A stretch of DNA of 64,000 bases from Pilaira anomala (lineage: Eukaryota; Mucoromycota; Mucoromycetes; Mucorales; Mucoraceae). Below, piece after piece: positions 1 to 10,957 of this stretch; the stretch's first letter is position 1; every line of letters begins with the position of its first letter. A program made the position numbers and the translations under genes. The notes below the pieces were generated by a model, which saw only the letters and a list, made by a program, of their open reading frames with translations, made no database searches and was not told the DNA's origin. The stretch spans positions 1-64,000 of the forward strand of contig JAIXMQ010000020.1 in NCBI GenBank assembly GCA_025716855.1, read 5' to 3'.

Positions 1-309
1 TCTCTCTCATTCTTTTCTCATTATGGTTGATTGAACATGTGTTATTAGGTGTAGGTGTAGATGTAGTCATTGTCGATATTATTACTGGTGTTGGTACAAA
101 ATTCATTCATGAAGAGTAAGACTTGGTTCTGTGTATCTCCTTTGGTGACAAGTAGTTCATTCGCGGTACGACCTGGTTCTATGTGTCGCTTTTGGTGGAT
201 TCAAACTTGTTATGTGATCTCATTCTTTGTGGTATCAAATATCCACAGTGTGTCAATGATAAGGACTCAATCATCTTCTTATGTGATCTCCTTATTATTA
301 ACCATACCC

Positions 310-394
310 CCTTTTTTATTTTCATTTTTTATTTTCATTTTTTATTTTCATTTTTTATTTTCATTTTTTATTTTCATTTTTTATTTTCATTTTT
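310..394. repeat. T-rich microsatellite, about 14-bp unit
   Basis: About six head-to-tail copies of a unit close to TTTTTATTTTCATT run without interruption. The array makes the overlapping frames look like Phe/Ile-rich membrane peptides, which are artefacts. Confidence 0.85.
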
Positions 395-533
395 TTTTAT
401 TTGTATTTATATTTATATTAATCTCCCTTTCTTTCTTTACTATGCTCGATTCAAGAGATGAACTTGAACACTGAGCTCTTAGTAAGGAAGTTTGGTGAAC
501 CAAAGGTGTGTTGATGAAGAAGTTAATGCTGGC

Positions 534-605
534 GCTGGTGATAATGCTGGCACTGATGATAATGCTGGCACTGATGATAATGCTGGCACTGATGATAATG
601 CTGGT
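534..605. repeat. 18-bp minisatellite (GATGATAATGCTGGCACT)
   Basis: Nearly four exact or near-exact copies of an 18-bp unit lie in tandem. The unit is a multiple of three, so frames stay open through it, but there is no flanking coding signal. Confidence 0.85.
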
Positions 606-1789
606 GTTACTGCTGTTGTTGTTTTTAATATGTTTTAAAAGAAAGGAGGGCAAACCCTTGTTTTTTTTTCTCAATTTCTTTCTCTACTAAAGGTAGGTGT
701 TTCCTCTCTTAGAACTATTGTATTATGGGAAATAGTTATGACATTTGAGGTTGCATTTGAAAGACGAGAAACCTAAACAAAAACCAATATTGGTGTTGGC
801 GTTAGAGTAAGTGTGGTAAAGCTGTTTTTGTTTCTAAACTGATTTGAGTTGCTATTACAAGTTGACTGTCTCCTTCCCACGCGTCGTCCGTTCAGTTTTA
901 TTTACGTGTAATGACACCTTTACCAAACAGATATTGAAGGGATGATAGTGGGTATTATTATAAACTTTAGTAATATGATGATTCGCTCTTTTGTTCATGT
1001 TAGTAATGCCATTTGCCTGTAAAAAGTAATGGCTAACTTTTAATGATTCTGTTTTCTGACAAGCGTATTCTGCGTTTGTAGTAGGTCTTGAGTCGTTCAT
1101 GAGTGGTTCATGCAGTTTAATCTGCGTGCAACAGTAACACGATATATGTATAGCACACGCTCACCTTCCACCTACCCAATAAATAATCTATGTAGATATT
1201 GAAGAGGAATCGGATGGATTGTTGTTCTTATCTCGGTAGTTTTCTCTAGGAGAATATAACAACATCAAGTAATTTAGTTGTTATGGATAGTTATCCATCT
1301 CCTTTAACTTTTATCCTCTATTCAGATTTTTACATATATGTATGTCTTTTTTCTTTTATGTATGTATCTGACTGTAGTCTTCATTTACTGTAGTAGTATA
1401 TGGAAACAATTGGCTTTACAAAAAGAAAACATGATTCATCTAAATATTTTGTCGTTTTCATCTGGTTTTTATTATGTAACAAAAATAATAAACAAACAAA
1501 TCAATTTTACATGTGTTGCGATAGTCGTAGAAAAACTGATCTCTTGAAGGGAAACCCAATCCAAGTTTTTAATGATTTTGTAATTTTGTGAAGTCTTGGT
1601 CTGTTTTTGAATTCACAAATTTGTACACAGGGTTCTCTTTTGTATAGAAGCAGTTAATAATACATTCATGCAATTTTTTTTGTTTTCTTCTTCTAGCTTT
1701 ACCATCTGTTATCGTGAACATGACAGGGTCCTGAAATTGAATGGTGTCTTCGGTTCTTCACCTATTTTCTTTAGAACGGGAAAACATGA

Positions 1790-2575
1790 TTATGGCGTAC
1801 TGATTGAAAAATAGAAGTACTTGGATGAAAAAAAAAGGAGAGGTGAAATGATCTAAAAGGCTACTTTATAAATATAATGACAAAATCTTTTTTCAAGCAT
1901 AAATATCTAGTAAAATTAGTCATTACGGGCTTGAAATGTAGTAAAAGGAGTACCGGAGAAAATTTTCTTAGGCAGAAAAAAAAGTAGGACATTCTACAAG
2001 GTCACTATATAAATTAGCATACCTTTCTTCTTAAATTATAATAGTTTTCTTTTCTATTTAAATATCTTGTTTTCAAAATATATGGACAAAACAGTAAGAT
2101 AAAAGATTTTTTTTTTGGCATATTAAAAAAGTTCGCATTAAAAAAAAATACAGGGAAAGGCTTTTTATAGGCGAAAATTGATGAACCGGAAATGTTTCTG
2201 GGGCAGAAAAATAAAAAACGCGGTAAAAAGAAAGAGAAATTATCTAAGGCCGCATAATAAAATAATATACTTTTCTATTTTAATAATGCACTTTCTATTT
2301 AAAAATAAAAATTTCTATTTAAATATCTTACTTTTAAATTGAAAGAGTTTCAGTCAAAGAGTATAAATTTAAAAATGAATGAAAAGTACAGGGAGAAATG
2401 TTATTAGGCAGGGAAAAAAAGTAGTACGGTAAAAAGGATGCCTGAAAAAACAAGTAAAAATATCCACTAAGGCGACTTCATAAAGCAACATGTATTCGTT
2501 TCTATTTAAATATCTTATTTTCAAAATGAGAAAGTTATGGACAAAGGGGTTACGCACTTAAAAGTTGAAAGAAGT
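1790..2575. repeat. Degenerate tandem array of about 200-bp units
   Basis: Three clear and one weaker diverged copies follow each other. Each copy contains, in order, a block like TTAGGCAGAAAAAAAAGTAG (near 1969, 2198 and 2404), a block like CTAAGGC followed by a C/T-rich ATAAA stretch, then TTCTATTTAAATATCTT (near 2054, 2311 and 2500), and a segment like TTTTCAAAATNNATGGACAAA. Spacing of equivalent blocks is roughly 200-250 bp. I found no open frame that spans the copies. Copy number and edges are approximate because the alignment was made by eye. Confidence 0.55.
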
Positions 2576-3075
2576 ACAGGGATATGATGATCTAGCATAG
2601 TGGATAATACAATAATGTCGCATCCAGACTCTAGGATTAAATATCAAATAAAATAGGAAGTGCATGAAATTATAATAATAACAATAGAAAGATAAAGAGG
2701 TGGCTTCCCACATTAAACATTAAAATGATAAATATATTAATTTCTCACATTGAACCAATGAGGAATATATAAATCCGATATCTTTCTTCCTATTATGTTA
2801 TCACATCAATAATAACTCGTTAACTAGTCTGTAAAATAAAGAAATATACATACCCTCTCAAATAACAGAATAGATACAAAATCATCCTGCCCTTTTACTC
2901 TAATAAAAATATTTTAAATAGTCTCAAACTACTTTATTAGTTTTTATCTTTTATTTCTATCATCTATTCTATATCACAACATGAAAAGAGCTAGCTAGAT
3001 TATTAAGTGACGAAAGTTTAAACAAAAAAAGCCATAAGATATCGATCTGAAAGCCAATAGTAACGATTAAAGACG

Positions 3076-3651
3076 GAGGAATGTAGCTTCTTGGACTAAC
3101 TCTGCTGAGAGTAGTCCCGCCGGGCCTGCCATGTTCAAGACAATTGAAGATTTTTTACCACATCGATATTTCTCTTGGAAATCACAACCATTATTTTGAA
3201 TCATAATCTGCACGCATTCGTCATAAGAATTTCCTTTTTTATATAATTCATGAAAAATTATTTAGAAAGATATATTAGTTTAAGAATCTTCATAAAAATC
3301 AAGTCATGGTTAACATAGTTTATGACTTGATTCATATCGTATAACAGACTGATTACCTCATTAATCGATGTAGTATTTAGAAAGGAATTACTAATATCAT
3401 GTAAAAGTATTTTTTGAGGATAAAATAGTCTTTCTATTCTTCTGGTAACTAAAAGGCCATGATTATTTTGAAATTTGTCTCCACTCATGAATACTTGATG
3501 TAGCTATATTAGCAGGAACAGGTTGTTCAACTTGATCAGTAGTAGGTGGTTTAACAGGTACAGCTGCAGGTGGTTGAACAGGTCCGGGAACTGGTGCATC
3601 AAGTTTTTGGATGGGGCAGTTGATTATGTAATTTGGATGAGGTAACTTCAT
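3076..3651 (-). pseudogene. Uncharacterised coding remnant or unresolved multi-exon gene
   Basis: Three stretches of protein-like sequence lie in order on the minus strand but in different frames. The first (3651-3463) starts MKLPHPNYIINCPIQKL and is proline/valine rich. The second (3488-3258) is a 76-codon frame beginning MSGDKFQNNHG. The third (about 3242-3070) encodes roughly 57 codons with three cysteines (YDECVQ, NNGCDF, KYRCGK) and ends at a TAA. I could not join them with convincing GT-AG introns, so they may be a decayed gene with frameshifts or a gene with introns I misread. I do not recognise the family. Confidence 0.3.
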
Positions 3652-4067
3652 GAAAAAATATGAAAATAATTTTCAAACTTGTTTAAAACCACTTGATCCC
3701 TTTAAATATTGCAAACAATTTTTAGAAAGAACGATTTAAATATCAATCCTTAAAAGCCTTCTTGAATACGACAACCTTTCTCTTGTAGCTGATAATTTGT
3801 AATGGAAGACCTCTTTCTCGATTTTTTTTATCGTAAGAATTGGCGCATTGTATACTCAGAAGAGAGAGAGAGAGAGAGAAACAGAAATGCTCTTTAATTG
3901 CAATCAATTATAGTGTCAGAAAATATACAATCAAGTTATCAAATATAACGAGTGTTTATTCTTGATAATGCTGTGAAGTTCATTTTTCCGTTGTAAAATA
4001 AAAAGTCACAGTTAATTTGAAGGCAACAAAAATATTTTTTTTTTCATGTCAAGCTTTTTCTTTCAAC

Positions 4068-4941
4068 ATGTTTATTCTTTCTGAAATTGAAGACACAGTG
4101 AAAATCGTACCCAACGATTTCAAAAAAGAAGATAGTGGAGCCATTACAGACGTTTTGAACGAAAAGTATGCCAATAAAGTTGTTCAAGAAGTAGGACTTT
4201 GCATATGTGTACACGATATTTTACATACTTCTGAAGGCTTTATTCTTTATGGTGATGGCTGTAGTTATGTAAAAGGTAAAAACCAAAGGGCTCAAATTAG
4301 CTTTAGTTTTATTCAAAAAAAAAAAGTTTTATTTAGAGTGGTTGTGTTTAGACCATTTGTTGGAGAAATTTTGACGGGTAAAATCAAAAGTTGTTCACCT
4401 AGTGGTGTTAGAGGTACTATTCTATATATATGTCGTATCAATGGATAAAAGTGGTATTAATAATTAATGATAATAGTATCTATGGGATTCTTTGACGATA
4501 TTTTAATTCCTGGAGGAGCACTTCAACCTGGATCTAAATTGTAAACATCAGAAACACACACACACTTTATGAAAATTTACCTTTTTTTTTTCATTTCTTT
4601 TTTTTTCAGTGATCCAGCAGAACAAGTATGGGTATGGAATTATGAAGGAGAAAAGATGTTTATGGATATAGAAGAATCGATCCGATTTAGAGTATTACGT
4701 GAACAATTTACAGATGCAACACCGACAAATCATCTACCTGCTGCTGCTCCAGGTAGACGTCAATCTGTAGCAGATGTATCTGCAAGTAACGATCTTGCTG
4801 GTAATTCAACAAAGATACCGCCTTATTCCATTACAGTAAGTGAAGAAAACAGGCCTTTTTTTTTGTTTGAATTCTCATATCTTTTTTTAGTGTGCAATTT
4901 CAGAAGATGGTTTAGGTCTTCTTTCATGGTGGGGATCTTAA
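4068..4941 (+). CDS. RPC25: DNA-directed RNA polymerase III subunit RPC25/RPC8 (Rpb7-like)
   Basis: Stalk subunit of RNA polymerase III, which transcribes tRNA and 5S rRNA genes in the nucleus. I join five exons: 4068-4275, 4327-4413, 4477-4540, 4610-4835 and 4891-4941, giving 211 residues; the yeast protein is about the same length. The start is the ATG at 4068 because it gives MFILSEIEDTV, matching the family N-terminus. Diagnostic stretches are NKVVQEVGLCICVHDI, VVVFRPFVGEILTGKI (start of the S1/OB region), the GFFDDILIP segment, AEQVWVWNYEG, IRFRV, and the terminal LGLLSWWGS. The first intron ends in a poly-A tract rather than a pyrimidine tract (AAAAAG acceptor), an inference forced by protein homology. 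It converges with the UBA gene downstream, with about 150 bp between the stop codons. Confidence 0.93.
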
Positions 4942-5090
4942 AAAAAAAAAAAAGGCATCATTTATATCATAATTTACTACACAATTTTCTTTTACATCTA
5001 TTACATTCAAAAAACTTTTTTTTTTTTATTACGTACACGTTCATTCTTTTTTTATTATAAAAAAAAAAGGGGGGGGGGACCATCTCTTTT

Positions 5091-5508
5091 TTAAGCTTGA
5101 TCTAAAAGAAAGTTTGTTGCTTTAATCAAATCATTGTCATTCTTTTCTAAAGCATCAATGGCTTGAGCCCGAGAAAAGCCCATGATACCTAATTCAGTGA
5201 TTAAGTTTTCGTGAGGTGAAGCGGTAGGTAAAGGAGGTAATGGAGGTGGTGTAGGCACCTTGCCGGTAGATTTATGGTAATCGCTCGGTGGTGGAAGTAC
5301 AGGTGGGACTGGAGGAGACATGATGGGCGAAGATGTAGAAGACGAAGGTAAAGGGTTAAAGAGTTTAGGTGGTAATGCAGGTACTGAGTTTGTGGAATGT
5401 ACTTGTCTTTGTAATGTTTGTTGAGGTGGATACATTGGGTTGGGCGAGCTGTTCATATTGGTTTGGAAACTCCAATAAACTATAGAATAATCATTAGCAT
5501 CTAATAAA

Positions 5509-5569
<61 letters not shown>

Positions 5570-6531
5570 TTCTTCTTACCTCCTTCGTTCTTTTGATAAG
5601 GTCTTGCTTGTTGTTGTTGCTGTTGATGTTGTTGTGTTTGTTGTGTTTGTTGTGGTTGATTTTGGTATTGTTGAGGTGGGTAGGAAGGTGGTGTAGGTGT
5701 ACGCTTCGCATTAAAATCGTTCTTAGGACTCGCTAGTATCGATCTCAAAGCAACCATATCATTTTCTGGTGTATCCCAAGGGTCCGCGGGAGCTAATCCT
5801 TGTTCAAACTTGAGATAATCAAACTGCTTTAGAAAAAGAAAAAAAAAAAATTAATTTTTTTTTTCAAAAATAATGCAATGGTGATACAGTTACCTTGTCT
5901 GGACTAGGCTCTGTTGCTAATACCTTATCTTGTGCAGTAGTGTTGCTAGCAGAAGGTTTTAACATGTGTGGAGAAGTATTAGCGCTGATAGATTCTTCTT
6001 CAGAAGAATAAGGCATAGGAAACTCTTGAGTATATGTTTGCTCTGGTTTTAAAATACGAGTATCGGTATCAAGAAATCCTGGTGCAATCTTTCTTGCAGC
6101 CTGCTTTTGTTTATTTAATCGATCTTGTTGATACTGTTTCTTTAATTGTTGAAAGGCTTGCTCTGCCTCAAACGTTTGTTTACGAGCTGCTTCTACTTGT
6201 GCAATGACATCTCGTTCGACTGCAAATGGGTATGTAGGCTAATAAAACAATTAGTGCTTAAAAATAAATAGCCATCCTTTTTTTTTCTTACTAGTTTAGT
6301 GACATCGTCAGGTACCATTTTTAGTTCATTAGCGACCACAATCTATATAAGAATGAGACGCATTAGACTTTTGAGAATTTAACAAAGTATAAAAGGGAAA
6401 ATAAAACCTTCTTTGGTAATCTATAGAGTGGAGATACCATAACTGGTACACTTTGAAGGACAGCATAAGTCGAACCTTTTTTCGTTTATTATTTATTAAT
6501 TGAAATTTTACTTTATTAATTAGCTTAGGCC

Positions 6532-6564
<33 letters not shown>

Positions 6565-6581
6565 TTACCTTGGTCAGACAT
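5091..6581 (-). CDS. UBA-domain protein with a conserved N-terminus and a Gln/Pro-rich middle
   Basis: Probably binds ubiquitin through a C-terminal UBA domain; the overall function is unknown. Six exons (6581-6569, 6475-6408, 6342-6292, 6238-5894, 5826-5580, 5479-5091) give 370 residues. The first exon is only 13 nt (MSDQ plus one base). The N-terminus contains VPVMVSPLYRLPKKIVVANE and the motif PTYPFAVERDVI, then a Gln-rich likely coiled coil (residues about 55-100), an acidic Ser-rich stretch, poly-Gln, polyproline, and a UBA domain near 330-370 (ITELGIMGFSRAQAIDALEKN). The UBA core MGFSRAQAIDAL is clear. Polyproline runs suggest SH3 or WW partners (inference). Intron 5 carries a 58-nt poly-T run on the plus strand. 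An ESCRT-I accessory (UBAP1/MVB12-like) role is conceivable but not shown. Confidence 0.8.
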
Positions 6582-6783
6582 GAAGCTTTAGTATTTGTTA
6601 TAAAAAAGGGAAAAGAGAAGAGAGAGAGAAAAAAAAAAAAAAAAAATACATTAGACAAAAAGGGGAGATTAAAATCACGTGTGGCATTAAATAACTTGTT
6701 GTTGCGAAACAACCAACTTGTTTGTATCCATCGTACTAAGACCCTTTATTTTAGTATCATTTTCCTATAAATGCAGAGAGATA

Positions 6784-7952
6784 TTAGTGTTCCTGTATAT
6801 TATTATCATCAAAAAGTTTTTTACATTGTGTATGTACCATCATAAATAAAAGCCAATCAAACTTAAAATCAAGTGCAATATTTTCACGGATAGCAACCTT
6901 TCGAAATAAATCACGCAAAAAGTTATAATCAGGTGTGCCTTCAAAGGTTAATTTACGAGTATAATCGAGATAGGTCATGAATTCAAAGGGCATTCCTTTA
7001 CATAGTTTATCTAGTGGTGTTGTTACTTTTCTGTTACTAATCATATCGTATTTTTGTTTTTTAGTTTTAGCCTTTAATCCTTGCCAAGGTAAAGAACCTC
7101 TATAGAAATAAATCAAGACATAACCAAGTGATTCTAAATCATCTCTACGTGATTGTTCTATATTTGTGTAACTTGTTAGTACAAGTATAGTATTAATTAT
7201 ATATAGTTATAAGGGTTACCTCTTCCTAAATGAGTATGTGTACTGGCATATCTAGCAGTACCTGTCAAGTTCTTTCCTTCTCTCCAGGGTATATGTAAAT
7301 TTGTCTTTGAATCTCTATATCTTTTAGCTAAACCAAAGTCAATTAAATTCACCAAGCAATTGTGTCCATCTAATCCCATTAAAAAATTATCAGGCTTAAT
7401 ATCACGATGAATGAATTTCTTTGAATGTAAATATTCTATTCTTGTTATCATTTGGTCTGCCAACATAATCACTGTTCGAAGTGAAAACTTTCTTTTACAA
7501 AAATTAAAAAGATCTTCAAGTGATGCTAAGAAAAACAAACACATGATTAAGAAGAAGTTGTGGATAAAATAAAAATTATTAAATGTATACTTACGTCCTA
7601 ACTTATCCATAACCATACTATTATAATTATATTCAGTCGAATATTGTCTTACACTAGGAATTCCTGTTCCACCAGCAATCGCTTTATATACACGATATTC
7701 ATACTCAAGTTGCGGATGTTTAGCTGTAACTCTTTCTAATTTTATCGCTACTTCTTCTCCTGATTTTTCTTCTGTACCTATTTTTATCGCGTGGTAAATA
7801 AATTATTATTATTATGCTTTTTTTTTTTTTTTTTTTTTTTTTTTACCTTTATGAATCTCTCCAAAGGAACCAGACCCAATTTTTGTACCAATCTTGTATG
7901 AACCAACTTTATAACCAATAATTGAACTGGCTGTAGTTGTAGTTGTTGTCAT
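6784..7952 (-). CDS. Casein kinase 1 family Ser/Thr protein kinase
   Basis: CK1 kinases phosphorylate acidic or pre-phosphorylated targets in DNA repair, trafficking and signalling. Four exons (7952-7847, 7777-7595, 7525-7220, 7157-6784) give 322 residues. Visible motifs in order: glycine loop [10 protein letters not shown], lysine in [20 protein letters not shown], catalytic loop [22 protein letters not shown], the CK1 hallmark [22 protein letters not shown] and SLPWQGLKA. The intron before EQSRRDD has a textbook branch site TACTAAC. The protein is nearly only a kinase domain: there is no long regulatory tail, and it ends NNIQEH with no C-terminal Cys pair for lipid anchoring, so it resembles the CK1 alpha/delta (Hrr25/Hhp) type rather than the Yck type. 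The usual SIN(T/A)HLGIEQ is [10 protein letters not shown] here, so it may be a divergent paralogue. Confidence 0.9.
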
Positions 7953-7980
7953 GAGATATAATTGTTTATAAAAGAAAAAA

Positions 7981-8051
<71 letters not shown>
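7981..8051. repeat. (GA)n microsatellite in the CK1 upstream region
   Basis: An almost pure GA/AG dinucleotide run of about 65 bp lies just upstream of the casein kinase start codon, between it and the SET gene. It is probably in the CK1 promoter or 5' UTR and could affect nucleosome placement (inference). Confidence 0.9.
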
Positions 8052-8052
<1 letters not shown>

Positions 8053-8173
8053 AAAGAAAAGGAAAAAATATATATAAAAAAAAAAAGAGGGATTGTATTG
8101 AAAACTCAACTTTAAACCATCACATGATTATATGATATGCCTTTATTAGGGAGACAAATAAAGGAGTATGCGT

Positions 8174-8650
8174 CTATTCTTCTTCTGCTTCATCACTGTC
8201 ATCTTGTGAGAACGGAAATGGCTGCTCAAGATCTCGTTCATGTTGCACAGGCTCTAATTTTGATTTACTATCGTCGTCAAACCATAAATGATTACCATAA
8301 GAGATACATAATTCTTCATCTTTTTCAATTGTTCTTAATGTCATATATCGAATCAATTTGTTAGGAATATCTCGAATAAAACCAATATTCGGGTCACTAT
8401 CATGGTTAAACATAGATCCTAATCCAAGTGCAAGTCCATATCCACCTGGCCAACAATAGGTATAATGATCTAATATCGTATATTTTCCATGATTTGCATA
8501 TTCTTCTGCGTTAAAGAATAAAACGGGTGATATTTCTACTAATTTATTTCCTTCTATCTTTTGGTTCGTAAATACTCCTCTACCTTTCACTGGGTCACTC
8601 CTTAACTCTAGTGCTAAACTATGTTGACTTAAGGGTATACTATCTGACAT
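8174..8650 (-). CDS. Small SET-domain protein (putative lysine methyltransferase)
   Basis: A single-exon gene of 158 residues that is almost only a SET domain. Such proteins use S-adenosylmethionine to methylate lysine in histones or other proteins. Motifs: KGRGVFTNQKIEGNKLVE (SET start), the substrate-side DHYTYCWPGG, MFNHDSDPNIGF (NHS/NHD cofactor motif), and DEELCISYGNH (ELxxxYG). There is no visible pre-SET or post-SET cysteine cluster. The start at 8650 (MSDSIPLSQHS) is preferred over upstream in-frame ATGs that read through a T-rich run. The C-terminus is acidic (DDSDEAEEE). It lies 166 bp downstream of DBP4 in the same orientation. Whether it acts on histones cannot be told from the sequence. 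Confidence 0.85.
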   Translation of the reverse strand: MSDSIPLSQHSLALELRSDPVKGRGVFTNQKIEGNKLVEISPVLFFNAEEYANHGKYTILDHYTYCWPGGYGLALGLGSMFNHDSDPNIGFIRDIPNKLIRYMTLRTIEKDEELCISYGNHLWFDDDSKSKLEPVQHERDLEQPFPFSQDDSDEAEEE

Positions 8651-8815
8651 TAGTAAATTGTCTAATGAATATGAAAAGAGTGAAAAAAAAAAAAAAAAAA
8701 ATACACAAAAATAAAAATAAAAAAATGTCAAATTTTCAAGACAAGCCACACTGTTAACGAGTAATATAAGTAATCTAAAATATGTGTACAATGACTTCTT
8801 TATTTAAGCAAACAT

Positions 8816-10922
8816 TTATGCGCCCAAAAGTTTTAATGCAAGTGCTTCTTGATCCTCTAATGTTTCGGGTTCAGCAATATCAATAACTCTCTTCTTGTTG
8901 GATTCATCATCATCTGAACTATCACTATCCTCAAACCATTTTCTCTTTCTTGGCTCTTCTTCTTCCTCTTCTTCTGACTCGTCTTCAGACATAGGAGATC
9001 CTGACTCTTCCTCGTCTTCAGAACCAGATGAACTAGATTGATCTTCCTTCAAGGCCTAAAGAAATATATACATATATAAATAATATGATAAATAAATAAA
9101 TTTTAAAAAGTACTTACGGCTCTCTCTCGTTCCTTTCTCTTAATCTTCTTTTCGAGTTTTTTTTGCTTTGCAAACTCTTTATCTTCTTTATCTGCAGTTT
9201 CCATCGCTTCACCCTTTTCTTCAATAAAGGCCTTTATTTGAGACTTTGCATCACCATCCTTTAAGAAATCTTTTTCGTCTACAAGTTCATACATGGGATG
9301 AGCAACACCTTCATCATCAAAAATAAGTTTATCACCACGAGGCATGTTCTTTGCTCTTTCCTTTTTACTCATCTTTAACTTTCTCTTAGATATATTTTGT
9401 CCTTCGACTGTATTCATATCTTCTTCTTCAGATTCACTTTCAAGTGCATGATCTGCACGTTGAATCTTGAGGAAATCTTCATCATCCTCAGACTCTTCTC
9501 CATCCACATGAAGTTTATCTCCTTCAAAGTCAACAAGTTTACTATAATGTTCTGATAAAATATCTTGATTCTTTCTGCCAAACATGCGATCCACTTTAGT
9601 CTTTTGTTCCTTGACAGTTGTCTTTTCTTCTTCCTCTTCTTTATCATCTTCCTTTTCACTATCAGATCCTTCTTCTACTTGCTTTCTTGTCTTTCCTTCA
9701 ATTGCACCCATCATCTTCTTTTCTGCCTTCTTGACAAACTTAATCTTGGGAGCACCTGCTAAACCTAACGAGAGTGCATACTCTTCAGCAGGTAAAGCTG
9801 TAACATCAAATACCTTTTTATTACGTTGAAGATAAATTGAACGCATATAAGCAACAAATGCTCTTTGAGCAAGATACTTGATTTCTGGATCTTGGAAACA
9901 GAAACTTTGTAACTGTTTTTGAATACTTTGTTGTTTACTTGTTCTAATCTTGATTTCTTCGATAGGGACACGCTTCTTCTTTAATTCTTCCAACATACCT
10001 TCTACTTCAGAAGGGACCAAGATCATCAATGCATGACCATCAGCTGCAAAACGTGCAGTACGACCCACACGATGAATGTATGTATCTGCATCTTCAGGAC
10101 AATCCAATTGTACAACCCAATCTACTGCAGGAAAATCTAAACCACGCGCAGCAATATCAGTACATAACAAGACAGCATGTTGACTTGAAGTAAATTTTCT
10201 GAAGATATCCACACGCTTGGTTTGTTTTTGTTTACCATGTAAATGCATAATAGGTACACCAGGTTGTAATTTACAAAATGCTTCAAATACAAATCGTGTT
10301 TGCTTACAACTCGATAAAAACACAATCGTCTTATTTTTCAAATGTGTCTTTACAAATGAAAAGAGTACATCCATCTTTTTAGGAAGTTCGGCTACAACGT
10401 AGTGTTGAGACAAGGTCTTTGGTGTACTGTGTTCTGCCTTTTCATGGACAGCAACGAATTCAGGATCCTTAAGTGATAATCGTGCTAAATCTTTAACGGA
10501 TCGTGTTTGGGTAGCAGAGAATAATAATGTTTGTCGTTGACGAGGTAAATTCTCAATAATGGCATTCATCGTGTTCTGGAAACCCATATCCATAATACGA
10601 TCGGCTTCATCTAATACCAACATTTGAAGGTTATCGCATGTAAATCCAACAGATTGATCCATATGTTGCAAAAGACGACCAGGTGTACACACAAGAATGT
10701 TCATACGTGCAATACGTTCTTGTTCTACCTTGAATTCTTTACCACCAATAATTAATCCTGCTGAAAAGGTGTGGGCTTTACCAATCTTTTTCAATACCTC
10801 GAAAATTTGTACAGCTAATTCACGAGTAGGTGAAATGATCAACGCACCTAATCCATCAGCTGCATTCCATTGCTGTCTGAACAAAATCTCGAGTACCTGT
10901 TAATTAGCTCTTTTAGTATGCC

Positions 10923-10957
<35 letters not shown>

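Larger units (their letters stand above)
1..3060. other. AT-rich intergenic region without a supported gene
   Basis: I see no convincing coding exon here. Short open frames consist of low-complexity Phe/Ile/Leu-rich peptides read through microsatellites. The region holds three repeat features listed separately: a T-rich 14-bp microsatellite, an 18-bp minisatellite and a degenerate array of about 200-bp units. Confidence 0.6.

Noticed and set aside
70..690. Several open frames with Phe/Ile/Leu-rich peptides
   Set aside because: They read through T-rich and GATAATGCTGG microsatellites; low complexity and no gene context.
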